A DNA stretch of 64,000 bases from Prostheceraeus crozeri (lineage: Eukaryota > Platyhelminthes > Polycladida > Euryleptidae), in assembly GCA_907163375.1 (NCBI GenBank), contig CAJQUW010010295.1, positions 248,001 to 312,000 on the forward strand, written 5' to 3'. Of the stretch, positions 1 to 10,912 are shown piece after piece. Each line of letters opens with the position of its first letter. Positions within the stretch are counted from its first letter, which is position 1. The notes beneath the pieces were generated by a model. The model made no database searches and was not told the origin of the DNA. It saw nothing but the letters and a program-made list of their open reading frames with translations. A program made the translations under genes and the position numbers.

Positions 1-235
1 GGTATCAAACAGACAATTCGTTATGTAGTAAAAAGTTGTTTACTTTGTCGCAGACGTAACAGTAATCCCATTCTACCGATGATGTCTGATTTACCGAGCC
101 ATCGCCTTGAAGCTGACACACCTCCCTTCACCAACGTAGGTATTGATTGCTTTGGACCTTTGTAATCAAACAAAAGAAAACAACTAAACGTTACGGAGTA
201 ATATGTACAGTTTCGATTTTTTTGCAAATAAACAG
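1..235 (+). mobile_element. BEL/Pao LTR retrotransposon, integrase fragment
   Basis: Fossil fragment that runs off the left edge of the window. Plus-strand translation shows the zinc-binding part that precedes an integrase (the Cys pair in SCLLCRRRN) followed by the opening of the integrase catalytic core (VGIDCFGPL, then KRYGV). This order and wording are typical of BEL/Pao pol proteins. The visible piece is broken, with at least a couple of breaks, and no LTR is seen. Nothing after about position 235 aligns with the integrase. Confidence 0.75.
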
Positions 236-1074
236 AGTTATATTTGTGGGGCCGGTGTAAAGATTGATGTGCTTCGTTATATTGCTATGTTTAACAGACT
301 TTACGCAAGATTTTTACGTTCTCTTGATATCATTGCTCGTTGATATCGTTGTTACATTTTATTGCTCTTCTCGTTGATTGATGTCTATGGCCCAATGGTA
401 ACGCAAAATTTATAGAATGTACATGTAAATGACTAGGTCCTTTTTTTCAAACTGTCGTTATATACTCACTTCACTTGGTAACTTAGTGAAGTACACACAT
501 TTAGAGTTGTCTTTCGTGACTGAACTGCCAACTAGTCGGTGAGTTATTTGTCATTTTTGTATGCACGGTACTTTTAACTTTTTTGTAATACGCCCATGTA
601 TTTTGCAGAAACCGTCTCAATAAGGCTTTCTTTGGTGAAAATAAATACCTTGTAAAAGCACCTGGATAGTTTTTATGGACGCGTTTTACAGGCACTAATA
701 GGCACCAAACCAAATATTTGTTTATCCAATGAAATCGAAGGAAAAATCAATGGGCACGAACTCAGCGCTATGAACTTCGTGCCTACTCATGCCTTATGTT
801 GGTTAGAATTGATGCTAAATTTCGTGCCCTAGAGTTTACAGTGATAAACCAAGATGAATATTTATTTAATCACGATAATGAGCTAAATTAGGAAATATTA
901 ACGAAACGTTTTCAAGAAATGCCAGCAATTATCATCGATCATCTAGCATGTAATTATACACTTGTAATTGTAACGGCGTGCGATTGTACCGTTCTCAAAT
1001 ACCTCGCGCCGAAAGAACTCATTCATTATGTACGTGTCAGCACTCCCGCATAGACAATTTGATAAATGAATTCT
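236..1074. other. Anonymous AT-rich stretch
   Basis: No gene or structured repeat is recognised here. It separates the BEL/Pao scrap from the piggyBac relic. The part next to 1075 may hold the decayed 3' end of the piggyBac element, but no cysteine-rich tail could be read with confidence. Confidence 0.3.
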
Positions 1075-1728
1075 TTACTGTGTCTTTACTTGCATTAAGG
1101 TCAAATTCATGGATGACCTGACAGGACTTCCAGGTGACGGAACAGAAGTCTCTACTTCATTGGATACCGCCGACATCAATAGTGTCGCTAATTCGATCAA
1201 GAACAAACGAAGTCTATGTGATACTACATGGCGGTATTGCGGATGGAATGATGTAAAAAATGAAGGCATTGTATGAAGCCATATCGATAAAGTTGCAGAA
1301 TATCACGGCCACCTTCTTATCTTTCTTCTGCAAGAATACTTTCGACGCACTTGATGAAGAATATCAGCGCCTAATTTACTTTGATTATAATCGAGACTAA
1401 TTTTCGGTTTTCTTGGATCCTCTGGCTCACATTCGCTGTCATGATGAATCGCGGAAAAAATAATCACAGAGTTCCTCTTTTTGGGAACGTAAACCAATGC
1501 ATGACAACCAATGAGTTTTGGTCGAAAACGATCATTAGCCATATCACCAAAATTATTCTCAGGTCTTGATGCAACGTATTCGATGAGCGGTAAATCTATC
1601 TGAACAACTGCATTTTTTATGATAATGAGAAAAGTAATTTGTGCGTTTGGAACTTTGCGCGAATTGTACGTGATTTTTACTAAAGCGTCCTCCAATGAGA
1701 ACTTAAAAACTGCAAAAAAGAACTGCAA
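1075..1728 (-). pseudogene. piggyBac transposase remnant (C-terminal half)
   Basis: Minus-strand translation matches the second half of a piggyBac (DDE_Tnp_1_7) transposase. The segment RPKLIGCHALVYVPKK is followed by a His-His-Asp block, then the family block SLDYNQSKLGADILHQV, SCRRKIRRWP, and after a frame change FCNFIDMASYNAF and LFLIELATLLM. The Asp of GAD corresponds to the third catalytic Asp of piggyBac. The nearby Asp of the usual LDQ is His here (LHQ). The family normally runs to about 550-600 residues, so the N-terminal half with the first two catalytic Asp residues is missing or unrecognisable. A frameshift lies just after RRWP near 1300. No terminal inverted repeats or TTAA duplications were located. 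It is a dead DNA transposon copy. Confidence 0.8.
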
Positions 1729-3270
1729 AAAGTGCCCTCACATTCATTTGATATCAATGATAAATTCAGCCACCATGCATGTAGATCGATTGGACAAAGC
1801 TCCAGATTAAAGTCTGACTGTTTCAGTACCGTCCAAGCACCCAGCATGGGGTAGTACTTTCGTTCATCATTCATACATGGGATTGCTGTAGTGACTTGTT
1901 CCAACATTTTCTGCTCTACTCGACCTGATGATTTCTCAATCACGAAGCTTTATTCAGTCATTAGTTTTAAAGTGTGATATTATTCAACGAGATTGTCCTA
2001 TAGCTGGCAAATAAGTTTATTTCGCTGATGAAATCACTGAATTTCTAAAAAAAGCCTAGAAGACGAATCAAGAAGCGGTATGGTGAAGCAACAAAAGCAG
2101 CGAGTCAAGACACATTATGAATAATTCTTGTCATTTTTAGTAATTGTGAGTCCCCAATGGCTTAGAATATGAGGCGTGGTAGCAGACATGGAAAAATCGT
2201 ACCAACTCAGCCGATGTAATAGCCACTACCCATTTACACACTAAAAAGTTTCAAGAAAGAAAATGACAGCATACTACTTTGGTATTTCACAACGACTTAT
2301 GAATTGACACAGACAAAAGTTTAAATGCTGCATGTCAAATAGCCTGTCCGGGTGAAAATGCTTGAGTCTTCCTAGAGACATAGATGTTAGGCTACATATG
2401 TTTATGTTGGGACAACAGATTATTATCTTCTGCGTTGTTGTAAATTTGCAGCGATGATCTACCTGTCACTTGCTTACACATTTCCTTTGAAATGTATTTT
2501 ATAGCAATGTGATGCATCAGTGGCTTTGGAATGAGAAGAATGCAATTGAATTCATATTAATTCTTGAACTTTAGCTTGGAAAATATTAAAAGTTGTTTAT
2601 TGTCATCACCAAGGTGAGAATAATAAAAATGAGTTCAGACAATATGAATTCATTCCAGATAAACAAACTTCAGCCAATGAAATCAATCAAAAATCGTGAC
2701 GTGAAACAAAAACTTTGAGACGTGAGGACTTTTTTCCTTCACGAAATTATCTTGGACTCCACGACTAAAAGCTTTTAGAATTGCATTATCTTTCATCATG
2801 CAAATATTCGCAGAGATTTCCGGCATGGTAAACGCATGCGTGAAATTATGATTTATCAGACCGAACTATTTGACTTTAAAACGTCATCAACAGTGACGTG
2901 AGTGATACTATCACTTGGTGAATTCGAGGATGAAGTTGATCTTGGCTCCTATAGTGCTAGTAGAAGTCGAGCCAACCGTCATAATTATCTTCCCTTCCAA
3001 TGCGTCATTTTTATCGAGAAGCACGTGCGCACACAAAGTCATTGACAGTCATTAATACAATTTATAGGTCAGTAGTGACTGCTTCATGTCAAACACATCT
3101 TCGAATGCATAAGGTGAACTAGTGGAAGTAAAGTGACATTTTTACAATCCATAATAGCATTCGATGTTCGCAACTGGTTTTCACACTTGCAATCTCATTT
3201 CTGAAACTGCATAGGCTTGCCAATACATGTCAATTAGATTGATGAAGAACAGCATGCCTAGTTACTTATC
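1729..3270. other. Anonymous stretch upstream of the piggyBac relic
   Basis: 1729-1943 is open on the minus strand and could be the decayed N-terminal continuation of the piggyBac transposase, but I could not match it to the family. The remainder shows no recognisable gene. Confidence 0.25.
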
Positions 3271-3836
3271 GGTTATCTCCCCCCCCCCACGTTTTCAAAT
3301 TTTTCTAAAATCCGTAGAAATGAATCAATCGTCACAAAACTTTCCGTTCACGTAAGTGAGGATATTTTCTAGCCACATGCCAAAATTTGTGTGAATCGGA
3401 CAAGTACTTTTGAATTAGGGGCGATAACTTGAAGTGCAGCGATGTCTGTAGCTTGATCTGATTTCGTCTGACCTCATCGTCTGAGCAGAAAGCACTTGAG
3501 GTCAACAAGTCACTTCCCAACAATTCGTGAAGCAATGATGACCAGGCCAGATCCCTTACACTAACATTTGTGACTTAAAAAAGGCGTGGCAAGGTAGTGG
3601 CCGCGGAGAGAACAATGCACACAAGAATGTGTCAAACAGACGAAATCAGATCAGACTGTTGACATCGCTACACTTCACGTGATCGTCTCTAATGCAAACA
3701 GTACTAGTTTGATCTAGACAAATTGTTGTATGTAGTCAGAAAATATGCTAAAGTACGTCTACCTGAAGATTGGTGACGATTGATTCATTTTGGCAGATTT
3801 TAGACAAATTTGAAAACCTGTGGGAGGAGATAACCC
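3271..3836. repeat. Foldback repeat, about 200-bp arms
   Basis: The left arm (3271-3472) begins GGTTATCTCC. The right arm (3635-3836) is its reverse complement and ends GGAGATAACC. Both arms share the blocks TTTTCAAATTT, TGAATCAATCGTCAC, GCGATGTC and CTGATTTCGTCTG. The spacer is about 160 bp. A third, single-arm copy in the left-arm orientation lies at about 61785-61985. This is the architecture of a foldback MITE or of two copies inserted head to head. No coding potential is seen. Confidence 0.75.
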
Positions 3837-5453
3837 ATCATCTAATAAATCATATAATGAAAATGCAATCATGAACACTGCTTCTAATCAACTTGATGTC
3901 TTGATGTCGCTGACTTATTCGCTGACAATACACGCACAATGTAATTCTCATTATTAGGCTACTCCAAGCAATGAATTCTGCCTGACCTATCTTATCCAGT
4001 TGAATACATAATTGTATTTTTGATGAAAGACATTTGCACATCGAGTTGAGTCATTTTTTCCTAATTTTTTATTATCAATGATAACACGTTAACACTGGCG
4101 ATGGTGAATGAATAGTAGAACTGGACCATTATCTAACTAAATTTTTCAGCACATTAGTATTACATGGATATATATTTGGGCATCTTACGGTGCTGACAAG
4201 CGATAGGGATATTTATTCATAAAAATGCCATACTATTGCACAGTTAGGTGATGTTCTAGTTCTGCGATTCATACACCTTAACCAGCGCGTGCTATCATGT
4301 TTATTATTATTGCCAATTATGAACACAAGAAATGAATCAACTGGATGTGTGAATGCTTTTAGTATGGCCTTTATAAGAATATTAGACTGTACAATAGAAT
4401 CGTCATTCAATGTCAGTACATCATCAAGTGTTTCTTGCGACTTGCTCTCAAATTTGAATGATGTCGTTGCGAATTCAACCAAATAGAACTTACTTAATAC
4501 AAACAGATAACTACTGCTACTCATTCTAAAGTTAAAGGAACAGCTGCATTCTGTACGTGGTCTTATGTTGAGCTACGATTGACCAAAATTATAATATAGT
4601 GGTGCTTGACTTGTTCAAAAATGCAATCGAAGAAGCACCAGGCAAGGGAGGTTAGCCGAAAGTTGGAAGCGCAGCCTGCATTTCTTCATTAATAAAATTC
4701 AGCTTACGCAATTCAGGTACGCAATTGTTTTATTCATACATAATTTTCACCTTTCCTTCTAACATATCTCCACACTCAATTTTTAAGAAAAACTTTGCAC
4801 TGCGTGTGAAATTTAACCTTATTTAAATTTACATTAACTTAAATTTAAACTTTATTTTCCGGTGTAGATAACCTTCTGGATATTTTAACAGATTTAGTAA
4901 TACAAATTTTACATTTCCGCATCAGGGCCCCTCGTCTGTGAGTGCTTCCGGATTTTCCCTTGGTATTCTCATCCCTGACATTGTCATTTGCGTCTATAGG
5001 CCTACATAAGAATTTCACAGAAGAATTTGACTCCAACTATTTCATTCTTTTGGAAACTGGTTTTCATGCTGAAAAGAAACAAGTGTCCTGAAGAAAGTGC
5101 TACGCGTTCAGACGAACATTGTGTACATACACATCCTCATTTTATGGTTCTTTATATATTTGCTATGTCAACTTAATGTGTGCTGGAAGAGAACTTTGGA
5201 GCTAACCAAGACATGAATACTGATGAATCGTAAAAACTACTTTCTGTCTCATGTCACATGTTGTTAAAAATGGAATTTACGTTTTTGCTGAGCTGAAAGG
5301 AAATGTTGCAAGAAACTTCTTATTAATGATATTTGAGTATTGCTCTAATTTCATGGTGTGCTAACAGTTCATTGTGTGAAATTATTTTCTGCCATATCGA
5401 CTGCAGATTGCAATATATACATAAATTCGTGAAATTTGGCAGCAAATTGTTCG
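3837..5453. other. Anonymous stretch
   Basis: No gene recognised. Around 5088-5120 there is a CTGAAGA block followed by a short hairpin and CGAAC. It resembles sequences found at the ends of Penelope-like elements, but too weakly to annotate on its own. Confidence 0.25.
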
Positions 5454-5949
5454 ATATGCAGGAATTATTAAATAAAATATCGCAGTCAATATAATTAAGC
5501 TTAATAACATATCATTTTTATAATTTTCGATAAACTAATTTTGTTTCAAAGTTGGAGAACTTAAATGCAATTCTTGCAAACCATTTTGTTATAAAGCCAG
5601 CGCTTCGGATGTCCACAGCATCCATCTTCATGGCAAACTAATGAAGTCATAGTACAGGCTAACTTGATTCTAAGTTCAAATCCTAGTACAATAATTATAC
5701 GAAAATCTATGAATGAGCTTGATAGCTAGATACAATATAGAAATCAAACTAAATATACTAAGAGATAACAAAAAACAAGAAAAGGTCTTTTTACATCACT
5801 GCTAGACGCCGTGAAAGTTTGAGATTTTGCAAGAATTGCATTTAAGTTCTCCAACATTGAAACGAAATTAGTTTATCGAAAATTAGAAAAATGTTATGTT
5901 AAGCTTAATTATATTGACTGCGATATTTTATTTAATAATTCCTGCATAT
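5454..5949. repeat. Foldback MITE, about 125-bp inverted arms
   Basis: The left arm (5454-5580) starts ATATGCAGGAATTATT and ends AATTCTTGCAAA. The right arm (5826-5949) is its reverse complement with only a handful of differences. The spacer of about 245 bp is not repeated. The abrupt loss of similarity outside both outer ends is what a MITE with long terminal inverted repeats would show. No target duplication could be recognised and there is no coding sequence. Confidence 0.8.
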
Positions 5950-6524
5950 ACATAAATCTATCAACACTGATTGTAAAGAAATTAATATGAATAATCATTG
6001 CATACATGATATCAGTTATAAGCTGAACATTCACGTAAAAGTATAATGCAGTGACAGAGACAAAAGTGATAGATGCTTACTCGCGTTTTATATCAAGTTT
6101 TCTGATAAAAGCTGTTGCTGAGAAGTCCTCTAAAATAGCATTCTCAAATGCAGTTAATAACAAAAGCAAGGACCGATCTTACTGAATCGAAATATAACAC
6201 TTACTGAGACAGCCGAATCTTTTAAGTAGACAATTAATCGTACTACTGAAATACATTATCTTCGGTGCTACTCATTAACATAGTCCTCACAAGTAGTTGA
6301 AAATAACATTCATCTATTATAGACTTAACTATGCATACCTGACCCCCGTTAGCCAGTGGTGCAGCTAAAGCTGTATTGTCCAAGTGGGACGCTTTGGTGA
6401 TGATGTCATTTTTTATTAGAGTTTCCACTCAATTAATAACTGCAAGTTTATACTCACAATCGGCCTTAAGCTTTTCTGCTCTATTTTCTTTGACTTTCTG
6501 GGAATGGGTCCTAACACGGTTGGA
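5950..6524. other. Anonymous stretch
   Basis: AT-rich DNA between two repeats. No gene or structured element is recognised. Confidence 0.25.
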
Positions 6525-7325
6525 CCTTGGGTTTTGGGTCGACATTGGGTAAGTGATGGAAAACTTGGGTTTTATATTAATGCTGAATATATACAGATCA
6601 AGTTACAAAAATTAATATTTTGATTTGAACTTTAGGGGAGCTACAGGATCAGAGCATAAAGTTCTGACATTTTATCAAATTTCCACTGGATTCACAGAAT
6701 ACTTCAGAAATGAAATACTTGTGATTATCAGCTATTTCATTCCGGGCTTGACAATACCATATTGATACATATTGTATCTATTGTAAGCTTACATGTATTT
6801 TGTTGCATTTGTGCATATTGAATTTTTATATATTCCGTATATTTTATGTCTTCGCAGTTATCTTCGCACCCTTGACTTTCTGCGATAGCCAACATTTAAC
6901 CAAAAATAAATTCATTCCAATATCTAAATATGTTTAACCGTGCACTTACTGCGCAGCTATAATATTTATCAAGTTTGTTTATATTTCTGAATGATAAAAT
7001 GAAAACAATTGCTTTGCTATGAGTAATGTGCAACTGAATCATAATTGAATCAAAGATCTTCAATTAGTCAGTATGTCAGTGTAGGTTAAATTAAAGGAAA
7101 ACTTTATGACGCAATACATGTACTAGGCTACTAATTAGTCATTGCTATAATAAATCGTTTCCCACCAATGCCACACTTCTCATGGGCCCAATAGGAATTT
7201 TGGTCTATAGAAGAATCTTTATATCGGCACAAAATGCAAAGAATGCGCTTCGTTTACCTGATTTCATTCATTTATTTAAACTTGGGCTTGGGTTTTGGGT
7301 TTTCACTCCAAGTTTTGGCCAAAAA
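6525..7325. repeat. Dispersed repeat, partner inverted at 60900-61715
   Basis: This stretch of about 800 bp reappears on the opposite strand at 60900-61715. Shared blocks include ACCTTGGGTTTTGGGT, AATATTTATCAAGTTTGTTT, AATGATAAAATGAAAACAAT, GTGTAGGTTAAATTAAAGG and CTTGGGCTTGGGTTTTGGGT. Identity is roughly 75-85 percent by eye with small indels, so the copies are old. There is no long conserved reading frame, which suggests a non-autonomous element of unknown class. Confidence 0.75.
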
Positions 7326-8229
7326 CGTGTAGTGGATATACCCAATAGAAGCTTTTGCCCAACCTTGGTCCCATTGCGTCTTGGAGGGAACGCAATTTTG
7401 CGCCATCCGTCAGGTCTTGGTTGTGAACAGTCGAGTCCCAGTTTAATATAAAACCTGGATATGAATTACCATTAAATTCGATCGGCTGAATGTGGTGCAA
7501 TTTCACTGTGGCCTTATTGGACTCAGTGATTCAGTTTTTGTGGAGATTGCGTCCCTGTGGTCCAAATATAATTTTGAGCAGCTTTTAAAAAGATAAGTTT
7601 CTGCAAATTTATATATTGCCAACGTACATGAAAATTATTTATTTATTACAAGTAAATTATAAGCTGCTCTACCAATAGCAGGTTGTTTGTGTTGTGATAT
7701 GATCATGTTTAAGAAACTAGTCTTGAGGTTGAGCATGAAAATAATATTTGCCCACACATACTTTCACGCGATGGCCTCTACGGACCTTACGCGATGTCAT
7801 TCATCAAAGTGCTGTTGATTAGATTGTCTAGAAAATTCTTATGGGATCAACTGAGATGTAAAAACTTTTGTGAGCACAAGAATCATGCTTGCCCAAAAAA
7901 GAGCCATGAGTCATTGTCTTTGTGGCTCGAGAATCAAATTGAATGCTGTACTGGGATTAGAAAACGGTGCCGAACTTCCACTTTTTTCAAGTTTGACTTG
8001 CTTGTCTCATCACTTTCACTTTTGAATGATTCCTTATTTTGGTTATCATCATTACCGTTTACTGGATAAAATAAATTGTACATCCTTCAAAAATAAAAAT
8101 AAAAAGATCTTGTTATTATCGCAGTCGGCATCGAGAGACCGAAAGGTCTTGCAATATCATAATAGAAAATATTCTTCCAGATGGGTTACATTCAAAGCAA
8201 TCTGTGTATCGAACGTTTTCCATCTGTAA
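7326..8229. other. Anonymous stretch
   Basis: No recognised gene. The last few hundred bases lie immediately upstream of a Penelope-like reverse transcriptase scrap and may belong to the same element. Confidence 0.25.
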
Positions 8230-9116
8230 TACATGCATTATATTGGTGAGCTTTCACGTGGCGATCGTCTGAATTTGACAACATCTGATCATCATGGTCC
8301 CCAAATGCATGGTTTTCCCAAAATCCATAAGCAAGGGGAACCTCTGCGAGGGTTGTTTTATTTACGAACTCACCATTATACAAAATCATCAGTGCTTACT
8401 TGTCTAAGATATTGAATGTTTATGCAGTCTTCGACAACTCGCTTAAAGAACTCAAAACAATTACGTTTCATTCTTGAATGAGCATCGACTGTATTTATTT
8501 GAGCTGTAGATATTTGACTTGATGTGTTTGTTTGTCTGCGCTAGTTGACTAGCGATATGTATAGATTTGAATATAAATATATTTCTTAGTTTGCTAGACA
8601 CGTTTGGTTTTTGCACAACACAACGCAAAAGATGCGCCCTAGTCGCACATATTTGGTGCCGAGATCCGGATTATTGCGGTCAAATAATTGGATAATGGAT
8701 ATAAAATTTAGGACAAATAAAATAAAATTTTCTTTTAATGGTGGCAATAATTTAAAGACATTACTGTGTTCTCCAAAAGAAATAAAGCAATGCCATAGTG
8801 ATTGCGATAGATGTGCCTGTGCGCTTCGTCCGAATAAAAGTCACAAGAATTTTTTGATTTATGATCAAGAAACATTTGATTTATGTAATCAAGTGTACAT
8901 TGGTGAGACGGTTCGGTCAGTACAGAACAGCCTCCGTGAACATATTTTTTAAGATAATTTTCTGCAGTGAGGTTGCATTTTCGTGATGAACACAACGATG
9001 ACATTTGTGCAAATTTCATTACCTGGAAAATTCATTATGTCGATATAAAAAATGTAAATAAGAGATGCTATCTAGAGTCCATGATTTCCAAAGTCAATCC
9101 TTCTCTTTTTTCATGA
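8230..9116 (+). mobile_element. Penelope-like element, broken and internally deleted
   Basis: Two parts of a Penelope-like retroelement lie in the expected order on the plus strand. At about 8260-8360 the translation PQMHGFPKIHKQGEPLRG matches the finger region of Penelope reverse transcriptases (normally GLPKIHKP..PLRPI). From 8611 a GIY-YIG endonuclease region follows. The catalytic palm and thumb expected between them are absent, so the copy has lost most of its polymerase. No flanking long repeats were identified. Confidence 0.65.
8611..9116 (+). pseudogene. GIY-YIG endonuclease region of the Penelope-like element
   Basis: The first frame (8611-8952) reads a linker containing NNLKTLLCSPKE, a Cys-rich stretch with CHSDCDRCACAL, then QVYIGETVRSVQNSLREH. 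This is the YIG half of the GIY-YIG fold plus the conserved Arg and the LREH helix. A second frame (about 8970-9116) carries on with RLHFRDEHNDDI and KRCYLESMISKVNPSLF, the domain's C-terminal part including the Glu of LES that matches the catalytic Glu position. A frame change near 8955 separates them, so no intact nuclease is encoded. In Penelope-like elements this nuclease nicks target DNA for reverse transcription. The preceding Cys cluster is the usual linker finger. Confidence 0.7.
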
Positions 9117-9312
9117 ACCATTGTGTAGGACGCAATTTAATGTACAGTTGTTCCTGATTTTATTTGTGAATATTTGCTTCTTTTCTTGTATTTTATTATT
9201 ACCGTACTTTTCAAACTTTGTGAGTATTATGTAGTTTATGCATTTGATGAATTATTTTTCCTGGTTTTGATCTTTTGTTGGTTCACATATCTCATTGTGA
9301 ATCTCTGTGTCT

Positions 9313-10796
9313 GATCATCACAATTGAGCAATTGTGAATTTTAAAAAATGACATGTGCTCTTTCGACCAGAAAGTTTTTGATTTTACTCAAAATTTCAAA
9401 TTGTTGCTGAAACCACATTTTCATCCGGATCTCATGAAAACTCACAGAATTATCAGGAACCATAATGCAATCATGCTTTCGTAATTTTGTTTGAAAAGAC
9501 AATAATTATCATTTTCAAATTCTCGTAAAACTACAGAAAATGTCCATCTGACCGAGACCACAAAATTATCAGGTCAAAAGACACCAATACAAATACAAAA
9601 TTTGTAAAAATACTCATTTGGTGTGGTCGCCACTATGGTTTTGCGAATTCAGCATGAAAAATGTGCAAATTTTCAAAGAGAACGAAGTTGCAAAGTTGAA
9701 AAGACAACAATTGTCGAAAGTGTTGTTATATATAAAATTGATTTACCCTTTCACGTCGCTAGTATATCAGCACATGAATAATTTGCAAAAATTTAGCTTT
9801 TTAGAAATTGATCAAATGCTCAGGAACGTAATCTCTGCTTCTCTGATCCAGCAATAACTTCTGAAATCACACCTAACGGCCAACTCAATCCACCACAAGT
9901 ACTGTCCTCAATCAAGACAACATCACCAACGCTCGGAAATTTACAAGGAACTTCCCTGTTACTTCTCCAGGAGGCAAAGAAGTAAGATACTCCTTCATCC
10001 ATCTCTTCCACGAGATCATCATATAGTCCTTTATTGACGTTTTTGAATATTTTGAGTGATCGTATCAATGATAGAAGTGGTGTATGACCTCTACGCGCTT
10101 TTGGTGGCGGCTAGTGGCGAAGAGTTTCTTGCCACGAGTCGGCAACAATTATTCGATTGGTGGCGAGTTCGTGGCTGCTTTCGTGGCGAGCCGTTTACCG
10201 TGTACAACTGTTGGACGTCAGTAATCAATTGTGATGATCCATAGTTGATTTTTTCCTTTTGATGCGACAACTAGAACGCAAATGATGTATTTTGTCGTAT
10301 TAGGAAAGTTAAGATATCATTTTAAGTTGCGAAATGTGCATCGGTCAGAAGACAAAAAATGCTATCGGTCAGGAGACAATGATATCAACTTTGCAACTCG
10401 TTTTCTTTGAAAATTTGCATACATGTTCAATTTTTCATGCTTAATCCGAAAATCATTATGGCGACCACACCAAATGAGCATTTTTTGCAAGTTTTGTATT
10501 TGAACTATATATTATCTAGTGCCTTCTGACCTTCTGAATTTTTTGGTCTCGGTCAGATGGACATTTTCTGTAGTTTTGCGAGATTTTGGAGATGATAATC
10601 ATTGTCTTTTCAAACAAAATTTCGCATGCATGATTACATTATGATTCTCGATAATTCTGTGAGTTTTCATGAGATCCGGATAAAAAATGTGGTTTCAGCA
10701 AAAATTTGAAATTTTGAGAAAAATCAAAAACTTTTTGGTCGAAAGAACACAGGTCATTTTTTGAAATTCACAATTGCTCAATTGTAATGAATGATC
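9313..10796. repeat. Large foldback, about 400-bp arms, around a BEL/Pao scrap
   Basis: The left arm (9313-9705) and right arm (10383-10796) are reverse complements over about 400 bp. Shared blocks include CACAATTGAGCAATTGTGAA, TTTTCATCCGGATCTCATG, ATGTCCATCTGACCGAGACC and TTTGGTGTGGTCGCC. Identity is high (about 85-90 percent by eye). The enclosed spacer (9706-10382) carries a BEL/Pao coding scrap on the minus strand. Long inverted arms with unrelated contents are typical of foldback transposons that have captured foreign DNA. Confidence 0.8.
9820..10010 (-). mobile_element. BEL/Pao C-terminal (DUF5641-like) fragment
   Basis: Fossil coding scrap read on the minus strand. It contains FPSVGDVVLIEDSTCGG followed by WPLGVISEVIAGS, the signature of the DUF5641 region at the extreme C-terminus of BEL/Pao pol proteins, after the integrase. 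It is isolated: no integrase core or LTR is visible on either side, and it lies wholly inside the spacer of the foldback at 9313-10796. It cannot be continuous with the integrase scrap at 1-235, which is on the opposite strand. It is a broken partial copy. Confidence 0.65.
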
Positions 10797-10912
10797 CATA
10801 GTTAATTTTTTGCTTTTGATGCGACAACTAGACACACAAATTATGCATTTCGTCGTATAAAGATCGTAAAAACATTATTTCTAAGTTGAGAAATGTACAT
10901 CGGTCAGAAGAC
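10226..10912 (+). repeat. Direct repeat pair bracketing the right foldback arm
   Basis: 10226-10354 and 10779-10912 are direct repeats of about 130 bp, both running from CAATTGTGATGATCC-like sequence through TTTTGATGCGACAACTAGA to CATCGGTCAGAAGAC. The second copy starts inside the outer end of the right foldback arm. The arrangement suggests a nested or tandemly duplicated element end. Confidence 0.7.

Noticed and set aside
4213-4524. 103-residue minus-strand frame
   Set aside because: No motif, no splice sites of note and no family resemblance; length is within chance for 64 kb of DNA.
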